Shown here: piece by piece, positions 1-14,080 of the stretch
Layout: every line of letters starts with the position of its first letter
Position numbering within the stretch: position 1 is the stretch's first letter
From: Climacteris rufus
Lineage: Eukaryota; Chordata; Aves; Passeriformes; Climacteridae
DNA length: 64,000 nucleotides
NCBI GenBank assembly: GCA_013398175.1
Contig: VZRZ01000996.1
Location: 2,339,339-2,403,338, forward strand
Direction of reading: 5' to 3'
Translations under genes and position numbers: made by a program
The notes under the pieces: generated by a model
What the model saw: only the letters and a program-made list of their open reading frames with translations
Told to the model about the DNA's origin: nothing
The model's database searches: none

Positions 1-3000
1 CCTCTGGTAACTCATACACTGCCTGATATTTGGAGGGAGAGGGGCCCACTTCTTTCATCCATTAGGGGCTGGGCTGGAAGCCCATGGGATTCAGGCCTTT
101 ACCAAACATGGCAATAACAGGCATAGACTTGGTCACTCACACACCTAGCAAAACCAGCTTTGCTGGTCATCAAATATCACACACCAAGTAACGATCCCAT
201 AGTGAAACATCCGTCTTCACCAAGCCTATGTGTGCTTCTCACAGGCAATGAGATGCTGAGATGACAGGAATGCCTTCAGCAGTGCCCCAGGATGCACATT
301 GCCTGGAATTCATTTATCCTTTAAGATCTCTCCTTAAGCTTTCACCCACGATGAAGTTTCACTAAGCTATTGCATTATGAATAAAATATTTCTTTCCCTG
401 CAAAGGCACAAACATATTTCTGTTCTTCCCTCCATTCCATCTCTCTGGAAACAACTTTTAAAATTTTGCAGAACTGAATGCCATAATAATAAAAAACCCC
501 CAAAACACCAAACTATTCCAGGACTCTCCTTTATACTATGAAAACGTCTGTCTCTACCATTAATCACCATGATTAAATACCTAAATTCCAGTTAATTACA
601 GCAACAAACATAGACTGTAACCATTCAATAATACATCAACTAGACTGGAAGGAAGACATAAGGACAGATTCTTCAGTGATCCATATGTTTAATATTTGCA
701 TCCTAACATTGTGGCATGTTTAAAAACAACTGAAACCCATTTGGGTAGTCTGAAGAGAGTTGTCTTTGGATAGGTAATGATAGCAGGACAGTTTTATTGT
801 AAGAGTACAGCAACCATAAAAAATCCTGAAACATAAAGGGTAAAATAGATATAGGAATGAGAATTTCATTTGTTCATTCCAAGTTCTACAAAAAATTTTT
901 AAAAATTAGTGAAGGCATATTTTTATGACTGCATGCCTGTCACATTTGGATAATTGAAACTCTCATGCATCTGATTCAAAGTCCTTTAAGTCAACCAGTC
1001 TCCCACCAGGCTCTGGATCACTTGTAAAATGAAACACACAGATAAAATTTTGCCTCTTTGGGTTGCAAGTAGCTACACTTCCTGATGCACATGTATCTTA
1101 CAGCTTTAAGCTCTTTCCATGGGCATTTCCAGACATCATCTTAAAAAGACACTTCCACCAAATCCACCAAGGCTGAACAGGAGCCTCCAAGGCTTGTAAT
1201 CCTGCTATGCCACCTAGAAGTCAGGGGTGTCCCCACTATTGTCTGCCAGCCCCAGATACCCACCCCAATCATGTCTCCGAATGCTTGGAATGGAAAATCA
1301 GGCCAACCTTACTCAGTTTTCCCACTGCCCAGCATAGACAACCTTGTAAGCCCTACTTTTCCCTTTCTGTTTTTATTTTAGCACCTGTGAGGAGGGAGGT
1401 GAAATACAAGATATTCATGTGCCAAACAAAGAATGTCAGCTGGCAATTGTCTCCACTAAGGAGGCAACATCAGGAGCCAATGAGATCAAATGCCATGAAG
1501 AAATATGGTTTTAATATTAATAAACACCTGTCTGGTATTACCGTACCTGCTGGACTTCTCCCACCAAGATAATTAATCACCTAGACCTGTCAAAACCACC
1601 TCCTAAGCCTTGTCACTGTATGCATTGCAAGTTCAGACTGAATCTGTTCCAAAAGCTCTGCTGGAGACTCTGCAAACTCCAGACATGGGCTTTGTGTCAA
1701 GGAAAGCTGTCAGTTCCTCTCCCTCCCTGCAATCTGGATGCAGCAGGAAGTGCACCACTTGATGTGAGGCTGTTGGGGTGTTGCCTTACTTTTTACTGTT
1801 AAAAATAGCTAGTTCCATACTAGCTAGTTTCAAGACTAGAGTTCTGTAAACATAGCTATGTTATTGTAGAATTATCTTGTTATTGCATTCCTTTCCCATG
1901 GACACAGATCTTTGATGGACATTTCTCTTGACCACTGTAATTGAAGGAGGGAGAACTGATTTCCTCCAATGACTAATGATTTCTAAAAGTGTATTTAAGA
2001 ATAAAGAAGGTGGGTCCCTTCCCCCCCTTCCTTCCTTCCTTTCCTCTGAACGTGAACACAGCTGGCTCTAGCTCTTTCTTCTGCGTCTCCAGCATTCCAA
2101 CCGTGATATTGGGGCACAGCTGCTGTCCTGCTGACCACAGCATCTGGGGAGCAGGGGCACAAGGCCAGGGAGGATCCTGGCACCAGGCACTGGAAGGGCG
2201 CATCCCCTGGCTTGCGTGATAGTGGTCTGAGCTGGATGGAGTGCTAAAACACTGGAAATACCATGGACACACTCCATTTCCTTGGGAAAAGTCAGTGGGA
2301 TTGCTTTAAACCAGTATTTTGCAGAGTCAGAGTCTGACTTGGCCATCTAATCAGTTAGATATAAAGAGGTCACTCCTTTGACGTGGCTGTAGTCTCTGTG
2401 CTAACCCAGTGCTTGCTGTGTGGACAAACCCTGATTTGGTTACATGAATAATACTGGCCCATTGGAAGCAATCCAGCCATCAAACCTCTTGATTCAGAGT
2501 TTAAGCCTGAGATCAGGATGAGGCCTAATGCGTGTGGAGTAGAGATTATCCCACATCTGCCAACTGCGGTACGCCGGCATCTGCTGTGCACCTGTCAGGG
2601 GTCATGGTCAGACCCAACCCAGGGATCCAATGCAACAATTCCTATATTCCTTTCTCTTACCCAAGTGGCAGGACAGCATCAGATATGTATTTCTAAGACA
2701 GATTGGCCCCTAATTGGATGGCATGCACGGCAGCGCAGCTGAAGACAGTAAGTTAGCAAAAATAAGTGTGCCCAGCTCTTGCAGACCACACACAGGACTG
2801 GGGCTGCTGGAGGTGCAAAGTCTTGGTCCAGCTGTGCTGCACAACTGTGCATGTCCATGCTAGAGTGTCTGTACAGAGTGCAAGCAGCCTTTTGCATTTG
2901 CCTGATGTGCAGTCATTATCTCTGAGAAATGGCATGAATAGGCATCTGCAGGACTTGAAACTAGCAATGGATGTAGGTTAAGATACAAGGAGAAAACTCC

Positions 3001-6000
3001 CATTTTTTCACTAGATCCCAGACTTTATCCATTATCTCCATACTGCCTGTCCCACTCCAATGCTCTGTTAGTCCTTCCTCCTTCAGCTGCGGACAAATGT
3101 AGTGCAGTAACACCAGGGCAGAATATTTGTTAACACAGTAGCAGTGTCCTTCATCTCTCCATGCACGCTGAACATTTTGGTTTCACTTGCACTTGCAACC
3201 TTCTAGGCTCCTTTCTGCAAATTTAAGGCCACAAGAACCAACTCCCCTTCATGTGCCATATAGTAGGCTGAAGTTATTGTAATAATATAGCTGTGATCTT
3301 CAGCAACTGCAATAGAATATTGTCTTGAGATCAATTTCCTTTTGCAATAAAGTCTTGATTTTGCCTCAGCATTTATGAAGTGGTGGGAGGCCGTTATCCA
3401 TTGAAATTATCTCTTTCATATACTATACCATAAAAATACGGCCCTCTATATGCAGTGTTATAAAGGTATTTGACTGAGTGACTTTAACCACCCAAGAAGA
3501 GTAATAAGTTCAGTAATCCTCTGGAAATGTGTAGCCTGGAGTGTGTTATTGCAGCTAGTATTCAGTGCACTCTCCAAAAACAAATCACGAAACCAATTAG
3601 ATTTATGCATTTACAATCCTTGATTGATACAGCCTTGACATAAATCACAGAGTTAGAAAAATACACTGCTGGATTAGCAAACCACAGTGTAGTAGTGTGG
3701 CTTGCAATGTCATTTTGCTGAGATATTTATGATGCCAACACAATCAATGTCAGTCTTAAGCAACTTACTCCTGTTACAGGGTCATACGCATAGACGTGCA
3801 TCTAAATTTTTCCTGTATGCAAAACTAATTCAGCCAGGTTATAACTTAGAAATATATCTTGGGATAGATTCTTGGTCTGGTGTCTGAGATTGGCCAGCCC
3901 AGTGACCTCTAAAATTTCACTTGAAGAAAAAACTGTTACCAATGTGCCATAGGTGTATTCTGGTGCCAGTAATGGAGAAATAGAGAAAAATATCTCCTTC
4001 AAGTATACAGCTTCACAGAAGTGGTGTAAGATGCAGATGCTGATGAAAGTCCTGGCAGACTCCACAGTATGTAACTCATTGGAATTTTGGCCATGGTCCA
4101 CATCACTATATGGTCAACTCAGCATCTGGGACATTGTTCATCAGGAAGCATTTCTCTACAGAACTGTGTTCGTTCTTACACTGCAGCTCCTGTTCGCCAC
4201 ACTCTGGCATCTTTATTGTATCCCTACATCTCTACAGAAGTGAGCAAACAGCAAGAGTGCACACTGAAGGCCTTTCTGGGCCCACAAGTTATTATAATGA
4301 TGACAAACTGGAGGGGGTAAATTTTTATTAAGGCCATCATACCTAGAGAGCAAACATTGACGAATTTACTGAGTGATGGAGTAGATACCTTTTGAAATAT
4401 TACTACTACTCAAATTATAGCTTATGTCAACGCAAGTAGCAGTGTTTCATATTAGCCATCTAAAGGGGCTAAAAAGACAGCAGGAAGGAGGGGAGCAGAT
4501 GCACTCGTATGCTAGTTTCAGAGTGTTTGGTAATTACATTAGAACATTTTAATGTTCAAGTTGATCAAAGAAATCAGAGAGCTCATCGTGACTGAGTCAC
4601 CAATTGTCCAGTAGTCAGGAGGCTATTGTAACAGTGGGTTGCTACTTTCAATTTCGTCTGTTTGAATAAAAGATTTACAGGAGGAAACAAAGTAATTGCT
4701 GGAAGAAATTATCAGAATAAAAATCAAAGTGGATATTTGGAAGTTGGTAAGTTACCTGGGTGAATAAGCAGGATATGATGCCAATCCACCTGAAACCACA
4801 TCATCTAGTCTATACATCATCTTTAAAACTGTCCAGATGGTTTGCAGTTCCAAACAAACACCTCCTGTATTTAAGATCTGTCACAGCTTTTGACTCCTGG
4901 TTTTGAGAGCAAATAAATAGATGTCTGCATTGAGGGTGAATTAGACAGGGACTATGTGAGGTAAGAGATTGGCTGTGTTTCCTCTGTGGTGGACTTCAGC
5001 CAAAGAAGAAAAGATTATCGCTACTAATACAGCACGGGACTTTGAGATGGTCTGTCAACCGAAGCAGAAGAAATTATAATCCAAACTCAAAATGCCAAAG
5101 GGAGGTAAATAACATGGTCTGACTCTGAGAGTGCCTGAGCAGGGTTTCTGCTAGAGATAGCCTTTTCAAGCCTATGCCAAACTGTTCTTTCCCCACAATT
5201 TATGCTTCAGCAGCAGGAAATGAACATTTGAAATCTGGCCTGCAGTTTGAGGTAAACAATGCACTTTCCTCCCTTTCTTTTGCTTCTGCCAGAGTACAGA
5301 ACCCCAAGGAATGGAAAGGATCTCAGCAGTAATATTTATTACTGAGTCAAATCTCTCGGTATTTGTACACTTTGAGGCCAGCCCCCCAGCCAGCATAAAT
5401 CAACATAGTTCCCTCAGAGTTGCATTGTTTTATTCTGCTGCTGATCCAGTTCAGCAAGAATAGCAGAAGAATAAAAATAGAGGCTCCTGATTGCCAGGAA
5501 TAGATGAAAATTAGAGTAAAACAGTCCAGGCAAATAGAAAATATTGCTTGTGAAGTTTGTGTATTTTCTCAGTACTTGCTTGTTACAGAGGAAGCCTTGC
5601 AGGTCGTAGTTGAGTAATCAAGGAGCTGCAGCATGGGATCTATGACTGTACTTCGGGGAGTAGTTTATCAATGGGTTTATTTGGAAAACAGACTGACAAC
5701 TATTTTATATTTCACTCATTCAACTGAATCTGCATAGAATAGTAAACCTACAGCCCTCTCAGCTACTTTTAATCCCCTGGCTTCACTACCCTGGTTAGGA
5801 AGCTGATGACTGTAATGTGTCAGTGTAATAAAAAGTGAGCACTTCATCCTTGCTGAAGAAGATATTCTTAATATTATTTGATACTCTCAACATTTTTGTC
5901 TCTGGACACCTTTATTGTGTGAAAATGGTCTGCCTTGTAATAGGTGTAAGCAGATGAACTGTGCTCAGAGATGTTCTGCATGGTGTCCCAACACCAGCAT

Positions 6001-9000
6001 ACTGCTAGTGGAGATGCTCTGCCTTCATTCTCCACACACAGATTGCCTGAGGTTGTATTAAGACAGCAGTTCAGATCAGAATGAAATACAGCTATTTCCC
6101 ATAACGTAACACAGTTAGAAAGAGTCTCCAAAACAGTTTTTCTTGCCCTTTATTATACAGGCTTGTCCTGTCTGTTTTAACCAGGTTCCATTTGCAGGAC
6201 ATTTTTTTCTTAAAATGTCCCCAGAGTAATTTCATCTGTCTTAGCAGTATCACCCCAGGAACTGTGAAGTAGCTCCCAAATTTTGTGGACACTTAGACTA
6301 TGAGTCTCTGAGAAACATGGGCTCTGGCAGTTTTCCAAAGAGCTAGAAACATATCATGTACCTGGCTGCACAGCCAGTGGTTTTCATGGCTCAGGCTGGG
6401 TATAGAGGACTGGATCTCGTGTTCAGAGACCTATATGATGGCCCCTGAGCTACCCATGTACAGGCCTGAGTGTACCCCTGTACAGGCCCAGAATGGCCTG
6501 ACCAGGATTTTTAGCATCCCATGGACCAAAAGGGAATGGGAACATCCTCCATCCTAAAGAAGGTGTATGAAGCTAAGCAGGGGTGTTGTGTTGGTTGTAA
6601 TCACTGTGATATTCTTCAGAGCCATTGCCCAAGAACTGTGCTAGAAATAAATTTTGTGTGCACATACTGCTACAAAGTCCTGCTTTGTCCACTGTTACTA
6701 TACTGAAATGTTTTCTCTGGACCTTTGATGGGTTGCATTTTGTTCATTATCTGTGAGCCTACCTGAGGTCTGTGGTCAGATATATCTTAGACCAGGTTCA
6801 TAGAGTTTACTTGGTTCTTTCAGAACTCGAGGAGATACTATTACTGTACAATTATGACAGGCATCTCTACAAATACTTTGTTATGTCTATAAAATAATGA
6901 GCTCCCATTTGCCTGTTCATGTAAAGGAAAGGTGCAGATGATAACATATTGCAATCAGTTCTCAGGATTTGACTAACAATGGTTCATACTTGAGGGGGGG
7001 GAAAAAGGAAATAAATTAAACAAATTATCCTGAGGACATAAACTTTCATTGAGGGGCACTGCAGTGACCAGATGTAGGCACTTCACTGCTAGAGGAAGAA
7101 TAAACCTCAGATAGGCTTTTATTACACATGAGGCAAACGGCTTTGCTTTCTCTGTTTAACACAAATACGCAAAGCTTGCCTTTGAACCACAATGCTACCA
7201 CTCTCTTGGCAGCAATATTAAAGAGGTCCCCTTGTTTTGTTGGATATTAATACCAGGCTGCACTCTGAAATGTGATTTTAAAAATAGAAAGTTAATTGTT
7301 GCTGGGAAATTTTAATTGAAGCTGATTAAAGGAAGCAACAAAATATATTGACTACTAAACCTCACTTCTTGTTATAAGTGTGACCTATAATGGACTCCCC
7401 CAAAATCATTACGTGGTCCCTCTAAGCACTCCAGGTTTTTCATTTGAAATTCATTAAATGTTTGTGTGTCTGATTTTGGGGGAGTTTTCTGAGAAGTTTT
7501 ATAGTCACAGCTGCACTAGTTATGGATAGGTTTATAGTGCCTTGCCCATCAACTGGTCCACATGTCCAGTCCAGTTTGTTTGATACCCTACCTTTCACAA
7601 GCATTCAGCAGTTCTGGAGGTGTTCTTATAAAGATGCCAGTAAATGTACCAGCTGGACTCATTTATGTACACGAGCAGCCTCATTCAGGCTGCCTTACAA
7701 AGAGTCAGTGGCAGTAAATCTGTGTTCATATGTACTTTAGAATATTTTTTTACACTTCGGAAAAGAAAATAATAAAGTATTTCTAAGCTTTCTAGTAAGT
7801 TATATGCAGTCTTCAGAAGAACTTGAATACTCCATGGTGAAAAAAACAACCTTCTGAGTCCCTTTTTCTTTGCAGTAAATTCTTTATGCTCTGCAATTAA
7901 AGCTGTTAGAAAAGTCTGCTCTCTTAGAAGCTCACTGATGGATGGCATTTTTGTAGAAATTCACGTGAACAAATTGCTCATTATTTCCTTTTTTCACTGT
8001 TGCAGGTGCAACATGAATAAAGGACTTCTTGAAGGCTGCAAACACCTTCTTCACATTGCCCAGGGAGGTGTAGTGATAAACAGGTCTGGTTTAAAATATT
8101 CAGATGAGTAGCAGAATGAGAAGGTGTAGACAAGCCACCATGCGACTGAAATTTCAATAAAAGATAGCACAGGTGAAAGAACTTCCAAAGAAAGGAAGAA
8201 AAACAAAGCAGAAATAATAATAAAAAATGGTTTTTTCATCATCTCCAGATTTATTCTGAGATAACATCCTCAGCAAAATGAGAGAGTATGTCAAGAAAGG
8301 GAACCCCTTCTCCTTGACCACACTGGACCACCAGCCAGCATCATGCTCCTCAGAAAATACTCTTCCCTCTCTTTTCCCATCCTTTTCCTAGATCTACTCA
8401 CAGCTCTCCTGTGCTGTGTGTGAATGTCTCAGTGCTGACATCAGTTACTGCAGGTTTTATTAATATTTACCAGTAGAGATTCCAGTCAATCGTATCTGTG
8501 AGGCTTCCGGCTATGTGGAAGTTTACCTCAAAGCTTCTAGTAAGAGCAAGGTCCTCATGATTTCTATTTTTTAGGTTGACCAGAGCTTTTAGCCAACCGC
8601 ATCATTGCTATAACTCATTTTTTACCAAAGTTAGTTTTCAAAATAATTCTCTGATAGCATATCTGCTGAACACAATTTTATATCTTCAGGGCAACAGTGG
8701 ACTTTCTTGCTTTGTGTTTTACAATAAAATACTTTACAGCATGTATGTCTTGTCTACCACCTTGCAGACTGGTCTCTGTAGCTTTTCCTATGACATAAGT
8801 GGGTTCAAGCTTCAGCATGTAATACAGCTGGCATCTTAATAGGATATATATCGTGCCTGTCTTTTTCCAGCCATGGTACTGTTGCAATAAAAAGGTATTA
8901 GTACACATTATTGGTATTTGTACTCTATTGTAGTCCTAGGACATTTTCCTCTCGGGTAGTGCACCTTGTCTTCTTCCTTCCCAGCCTAGAACTTGTTTTG

Positions 9001-9264
9001 ATGGCTACCACCAATTAAAAATAAAATTGTTACCACCTCTCTTTTGCAGTGGTACACTGCAAAATATAAGGAACATTAAATCATGAAACTCAGAATTTCC
9101 TAGAGCAGCCTAATACTCACTTTGGTTTGGGGATGTATTTTTGATTTTGTTAAAATGTATTTGCTGCAAGCAGCCCTCTTGTGTTCTGGAAGCCCTTTCC
9201 AATGCTTCAAATTTCATAGCAACTAACAGTTGCAGGGAGCAGTCAAAATACAGTGCTGTCAAGC
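1..9264. other. Noncoding unique DNA, no gene seen
   Basis: AT-rich DNA with stop codons frequent in all six frames. The open frames here are short (at most about 120 codons), overlap on opposite strands and show no domain I recognise. No CpG-rich promoter, tRNA-like box pair or recognisable transposon was seen. It holds a CCTT-rich pyrimidine tract near 2.0 kb, a run of eight G at about 6994-7001, and one minus-strand open frame with protein-like codon use (7932-8090), treated as a finding rather than a gene. Confidence 0.7.
2016..2047. repeat. Pyrimidine simple repeat (TTCC)n
   Basis: A run made only of C and T, with a C7 stretch followed by about four TTCC units. It is a short microsatellite-like tract with no other feature attached. 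Confidence 0.8.
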
Positions 9265-9312
9265 CATACAATCATGAGTCTTTCCTAACATACAATCACA
9301 AGTCTTTCCTAA
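9265..9312. repeat. 24-bp tandem duplication, two copies
   Basis: Two adjacent 24-bp copies (9265-9288 and 9289-9312) differ at two positions. Each contains AGTCTTTCCTAA. This is probably a local slippage duplication in noncoding DNA. Confidence 0.85.
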
Positions 9313-12300
9313 CCTCACAGCTTGTAAGTCATGGAAATTTGTGCTCTAGGAAGCTTGGAGCCAAGTCAGCCTGAGGGCACGGAGGCAGCCAGCTATGCTG
9401 CCAGCAAGGTGATCTGAGGCAGTGGCTAAGGCCAAGCCTACAGATGCCCAAGCATCTGCACTGATGTTTATGCCTCATGGCTAATCTAGTCATCAGTTGC
9501 CTTCTGTTCACTGCTTTCGTGTCCAGAGGCAAAGTTTTCCCCCAGCTTTTCAAAGGAAAGCAATCCACAATTTTCATTTTTAAATAGCATCAGTCAGTCT
9601 GTATCCAAATTATTTTTACCTGGTTCCTTCATTAAAAGGTAGGAGAGGTGACAGGAAGTTATTTTTCTGTGTCAATGTTTCATTTCCTCCCAGCAAGAGA
9701 AATGACTTGGCAACTGGTTTCATAGTGTGGAAAATTCACAGCCTACACATTACAGTCAGATTGTGCCCTAACAGTTCAAAATCACTTCCAAAATTGCTCC
9801 TGTCCTATGGTTATTTACTACAGAGAAAAGCAATAGATTCTCGTTCTTTTTAGTATGTTTTAACATTAGCCTCCTTTTATCTATCTTTGTACCAAATTGA
9901 AAGGATTTGACCTGAGGTGTGGAGCTAGACATTTCGTATCTACTTACTAGTGCCATGTTGTTTGTGGACTAGATAGATTATTCTAGAGAAATGCAATGCA
10001 AGCTTTATGTGTATGATATTAAGGGGGGAGCATATAGGCAGAGTTTGGGGGCCTCTAGACTCATGTCTACTACAAAGATTGATAGAAAAATGAGATCTCT
10101 CAGTAAAGCCTTCCTGGAAAAACCACATGAGCATTAATGACTTTATTTACAGCACTAATATTTTAAGCTTAACATAATTGTGTCAGCTATTTAGAATAGC
10201 AAATGAGTCAGGACCTGATGCATGACTCCTACAAGTAAAGTCTTGTCGGTGTTTTCAGAGGGCAGGGGGTGTCTTCTTTTTAAAAAATACCTCTTAATCT
10301 GTTTGTGTCATTATCAGAAAGGTCATCAACTATGCCAAGTACTGATATCTTATTCCTACTTTAACTGCAAATTTTAAATGCTTATGTGGTGTGCAGATTA
10401 GCTGCTGAAGAGCAGCCAGGAGTGGCAGGTGAACATGGCAGGGTATATTAGAAGTGACTGAATTTTGGAAATGGGATGGCTTTCTTAAAATAGACCAACA
10501 ACATGAGTCATAAAGAGATTTCAGGGAAACTCTAACTCCTACTATTAGACAGTGAGGTAGATACCTCTGCAGAGTCCCAAGGCTGAATCCAGAAAAGAGC
10601 AAGGCTGTGAGTATTGTAAAAAGTTAGTGGCTGTCAATGGGTTTACACTTCTCACATTGCTGTGTTTTATCAGAATGTATGAAAATACTTGCATAGATAC
10701 AGTAAAACACGCTGTGTTGATACACATGCCTCATGTTTGGGAGAAAAAATCCTGAACAGCCAGAAGAAACTATCCTCTATTTGAACAGTTTTGTTTTGTG
10801 GGGAAGTGTGGACACTGAAAACAGTTGGAATTTTAGGAACCTGAAAAATGCTGTAAGCACATGCTTATATTTTGGAAATGTTGCAAGAACGTAACAGGAA
10901 TCTGCCTATACAGAGGCCAGGTCTTACAAAATAAAAACTAAAAATATTTACAAAACATTAATATGAACAAATTTACTCCCCTAAAAGCCCAATAAGAATA
11001 GGATGCAAGAGACAACTTTCTCTGAGGTCCGCATGACCTTACCTTAAATGTCAGTGTAGTAAAATCCATGGCTGACCTTTTCAGAAGGGGACATTGGTTT
11101 GGGGTATATTCAAAGCATTACCTTGGTACCCAAAGTTTAGCATTGCAGTGTATGGCATCCAAAATCAGCAAATGCATTTGAATCTTGTTCTTATTGGTTC
11201 ACAAAATTCATTGCAACTTAGGCGCTGTTAGATTGTAGTCCTGTTCATCATTATTACTGACTTGTTAAGATTTCTCTCTGTAATGGGTCTAAAGTTTATT
11301 ACTATGACATAACCCAGAAAACATTTTAGCTTTTTTTCTTCTCTTGGCAAGAAAATGCTCCTATTCTGGGATGAAAAGATAACACAAATGAAACCAGACA
11401 AGGATCATTACATTTGGTAATCTGAAGTGAGAGATTAATGTTGTACTCTGGACTAGTTCAGAGTTAAAAAATACGGGGTTTTACTCAATTTCAGAACAAC
11501 ATCGGCATCTGCTGAGATGTGAAGAGAGGTAAAGGCTCAACATTGATTTTCCAGTCTCTTTTATGAAGTAAAGGTAATACTGTTATGTTTTGCAGCTGAA
11601 CAATTTAAAGATTTGTGTGTCACCACATCTTTTCCACTTCCACTTTGTTAATATGAGAGTATAATTAATGAGAGGTGACTCATTAATTATTTTGGATTCT
11701 TTGCAGTAAGACAAGCCTCTCATTTTAACTTTTTATTTAAAATCTAAAGCTAATTGTGAGGAAAAGGGCTCCTTCTCTCCCTGCTGAGCAAGGGAGCAGT
11801 GAAATACATTGAGCCGGCTCTCTGTCACATAGCTCTCTGCTGGGATTAGCCAGGTATTGACCCCAGTGGTTGGCGAATTGAGATGAGATCAAGACTGGCT
11901 CATGAGTGCTTGCTCATATGCTACTCTTCAATTCTGTTGCCCAGAATATACACTAGACTTTTCTGATGCAGAGGGTTACAACTCAAAGGTGCTCCTGGGA
12001 CGCAGCATTCTCCCCACTGCTGTGATCTTTGTGAAAGATGGGCTGTCTGGTGCTCAGCATTGCAGATGACAGTCTCATCTGCAGTCTTGCATTATTAGTG
12101 CCTAAATTAAACTATGAGACACACAGATTGTCACAATTCCCCATCACTGGCTCTAGGTCTTGGGTGCCCTAAACCTGGGAACAGGAACTGCAAGGACAGA
12201 CCAGAAAGTGAATGTGATACTTGTGGCTTGCCAGCCTCACCCCAAATCAGCTCTCACAGTACAAGCACTGAGGTGAATTAATTTATATATTGCAAGCCAA

Positions 12301-12865
12301 AAAAACTTCACACCAGAACAGTTCTTTGGCTTAGAAACAGAGGTGCAGAGGTAAGAAAGAGCAACCCGTATTGCTACTGAAGCTTCAGCTCAGATGCAGT
12401 GGACACTTCCTGAAAATGCAGTTTCTCAATTGGCTTGAAATGATCAAAGTGTGTTTTGCTGCTGAAAAGAGTGTTACTGCTATTTTGCCTGCCTCTGCCC
12501 ACATTCTTCCACAGTCTCTATACAAGTCTTTCTTCAGGCTTTACCATTCAGACTACACTGAGATTTAACATCTCTAACTCTCAATCATGTCTCTGAAGAT
12601 TCATAAATTAGATATTTGTTCAAAATTTTAATGCTTCTTCCCATGAATCACCTATTGTCTTCCATCTAACCTTCAGAAGGCTAATATATAGAAGGTACAA
12701 CTCAGATGAGACATCAACTAGTAAGAATAAACACAATGTACCAGCTACAGTCTAACATTAAACTCAGCACAAGGTAAACTTTTTATTCACTGTGGAGAAA
12801 ATTCTCTTTCTTGTCTAGGTTCCAGCATGAACACATAAATTGCTACATGCTGAAAATAATATATT
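9313..12865. other. Noncoding unique DNA, no gene seen
   Basis: No open frame here has a recognisable domain and no transposon was recognised. The notable content is a perfect inverted repeat at 11661-11690, set in an AT-rich block at about 11.60-11.83 kb that looks like conserved noncoding sequence by motif content only. Confidence 0.65.
11661..11690. repeat. Perfect inverted repeat, 12-bp arms, 6-bp spacer
   Basis: The arms ATAATTAATGAG (11661-11672) and CTCATTAATTAT (11679-11690) are exact reverse complements around a 6-bp spacer. The right side contains TGACTCA (11676-11682), the canonical AP-1 (TRE) heptamer. Each arm contains a homeodomain-type core (TTAAT/ATTAA). The symmetry is directly visible. 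Any binding role is inference. Confidence 0.85.
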
Positions 12866-13220
12866 TAGGTCAGAAGGGACCCCTGCTAGTCTGGTCTAAC
12901 CTCCGTCTAAAAGCAGAACTGTGTTAAAAGTTGTTCTGCTCAAGGCTGTGTCCAGCTCTGTTCTGAGTACTTCCAAAAACAGTCTCCACAGCCTCCCTGG
13001 GCACCTGTCCCAGTGCCTGGACACTCTCATGATGATATTTATTTTTCCTTTCATCTAAGTGGAATATCCCTTGCTGCAGCTTGTGCCCATTGCCTCTTGA
13101 CCTTGCAGAGGTGCTCTTCTGAGAACAGTCTGGATCCATCTCCATACTGCCCTTCAGGCAGCATTTACAGACATGAGCCTTCCTCAGACTAGACTGACTC
13201 AGGTCCTCACCCTCTCACAC
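12866..13220 (-). mobile_element. CR1 LINE fragment, old, 5'-truncated
   Basis: Read on the minus strand this is the 3' part of a CR1 non-LTR retrotransposon. The plus strand shows the usual complementary CR1 phrases in order: a GGTCAGAAGGGACC-like 3' end near 12868, CCTCCCTGGGCACCTGTCCC near 12989-13008, CTTGTGCCCATTGCCTCTTG near 13079-13098, and a degraded GACTCAGGTCCTCACCCTCTC near 13196-13216. Many mismatches and small gaps, and no intact frame, suggest an older subfamily than the other copies in this window. The edges are approximate. Confidence 0.85.
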
Positions 13221-14080
13221 ATTGTGTACCACAATCCACTAATCACACATGTGATCAGCTGTGCTTTGTGCAAACATACGAGAACATACCAGATTTTTTT
13301 GCTAGCTCTGGAATGACACGACGCAGAAGTAGACAAATGGCTTTGGATGCAGTTTGACCACTGCCAGACAGAAGGATATGTGATAATGCAAAGGGAGGAT
13401 GTGCTCCAGACTATGTTACCCCAGTTCTCTTCTCTTGTGCTAACACAATGCCTGTGCCCTTTGTCATTGCCACCCCTTCCCACAGCACCTCACAATGGCA
13501 GGAACAGATTTGTGCAAGAGCTCATGGAAGAAGTCTTCTTTGAGAAATACATGGTGCATTGTGGCAATTATCAATGTGAATTTGGGCAGAATGAGACAGA
13601 ATAGACTCAGAACTGCTGACTGTCTAAAGTTTTACTATGAACAAGCAGGGATCTCCTGGTGTCCTGTCTATAACCTCATTTAACCTCATTGGAACATTAA
13701 ATATTATAGATCTGGAAAATCCTGAACATCCTCGTAAGTGTCTTACCTTTAATCTGTTGGTGAATCTGACTCGATTCAATTTCAAATTCATTTTCAAATA
13801 ATGTTTGCCTTATGTGAGGAGCTAATATGACAACTAAGCCAATTTTCAGCATAAGGGTGCAAATGACTTTTTCATTGTTCCTTCCAAGGCTTCCATACTG
13901 TACAAGAGACATTCAAAATCAGTGTTTCAGAGGGTTCACTGTTAACGATCATGGCTGTGGATAAAAGACTGGTTGGCAAGTGATACGCTGTCACCCACTG
14001 TTGTGTCATATCCAATATCTTACATTAAGGAGGCTTTAGGGGAAATAATAATAATTTTGAGGAGAAAAAAATTAATAGAA
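13221..14080. other. Noncoding unique DNA
   Basis: The short open frames at 13347-13683 overlap each other in different frames and match nothing I recognise. AT content rises towards the repeat array that follows. No element was identified. Confidence 0.65.

Noticed and set aside
1213..1236. CAGGGGTGTCC, similar to the end of hAT/Charlie DNA transposons
   Set aside because: No matching inverted terminus or 8-bp target duplication was found nearby. A single short match is not enough.
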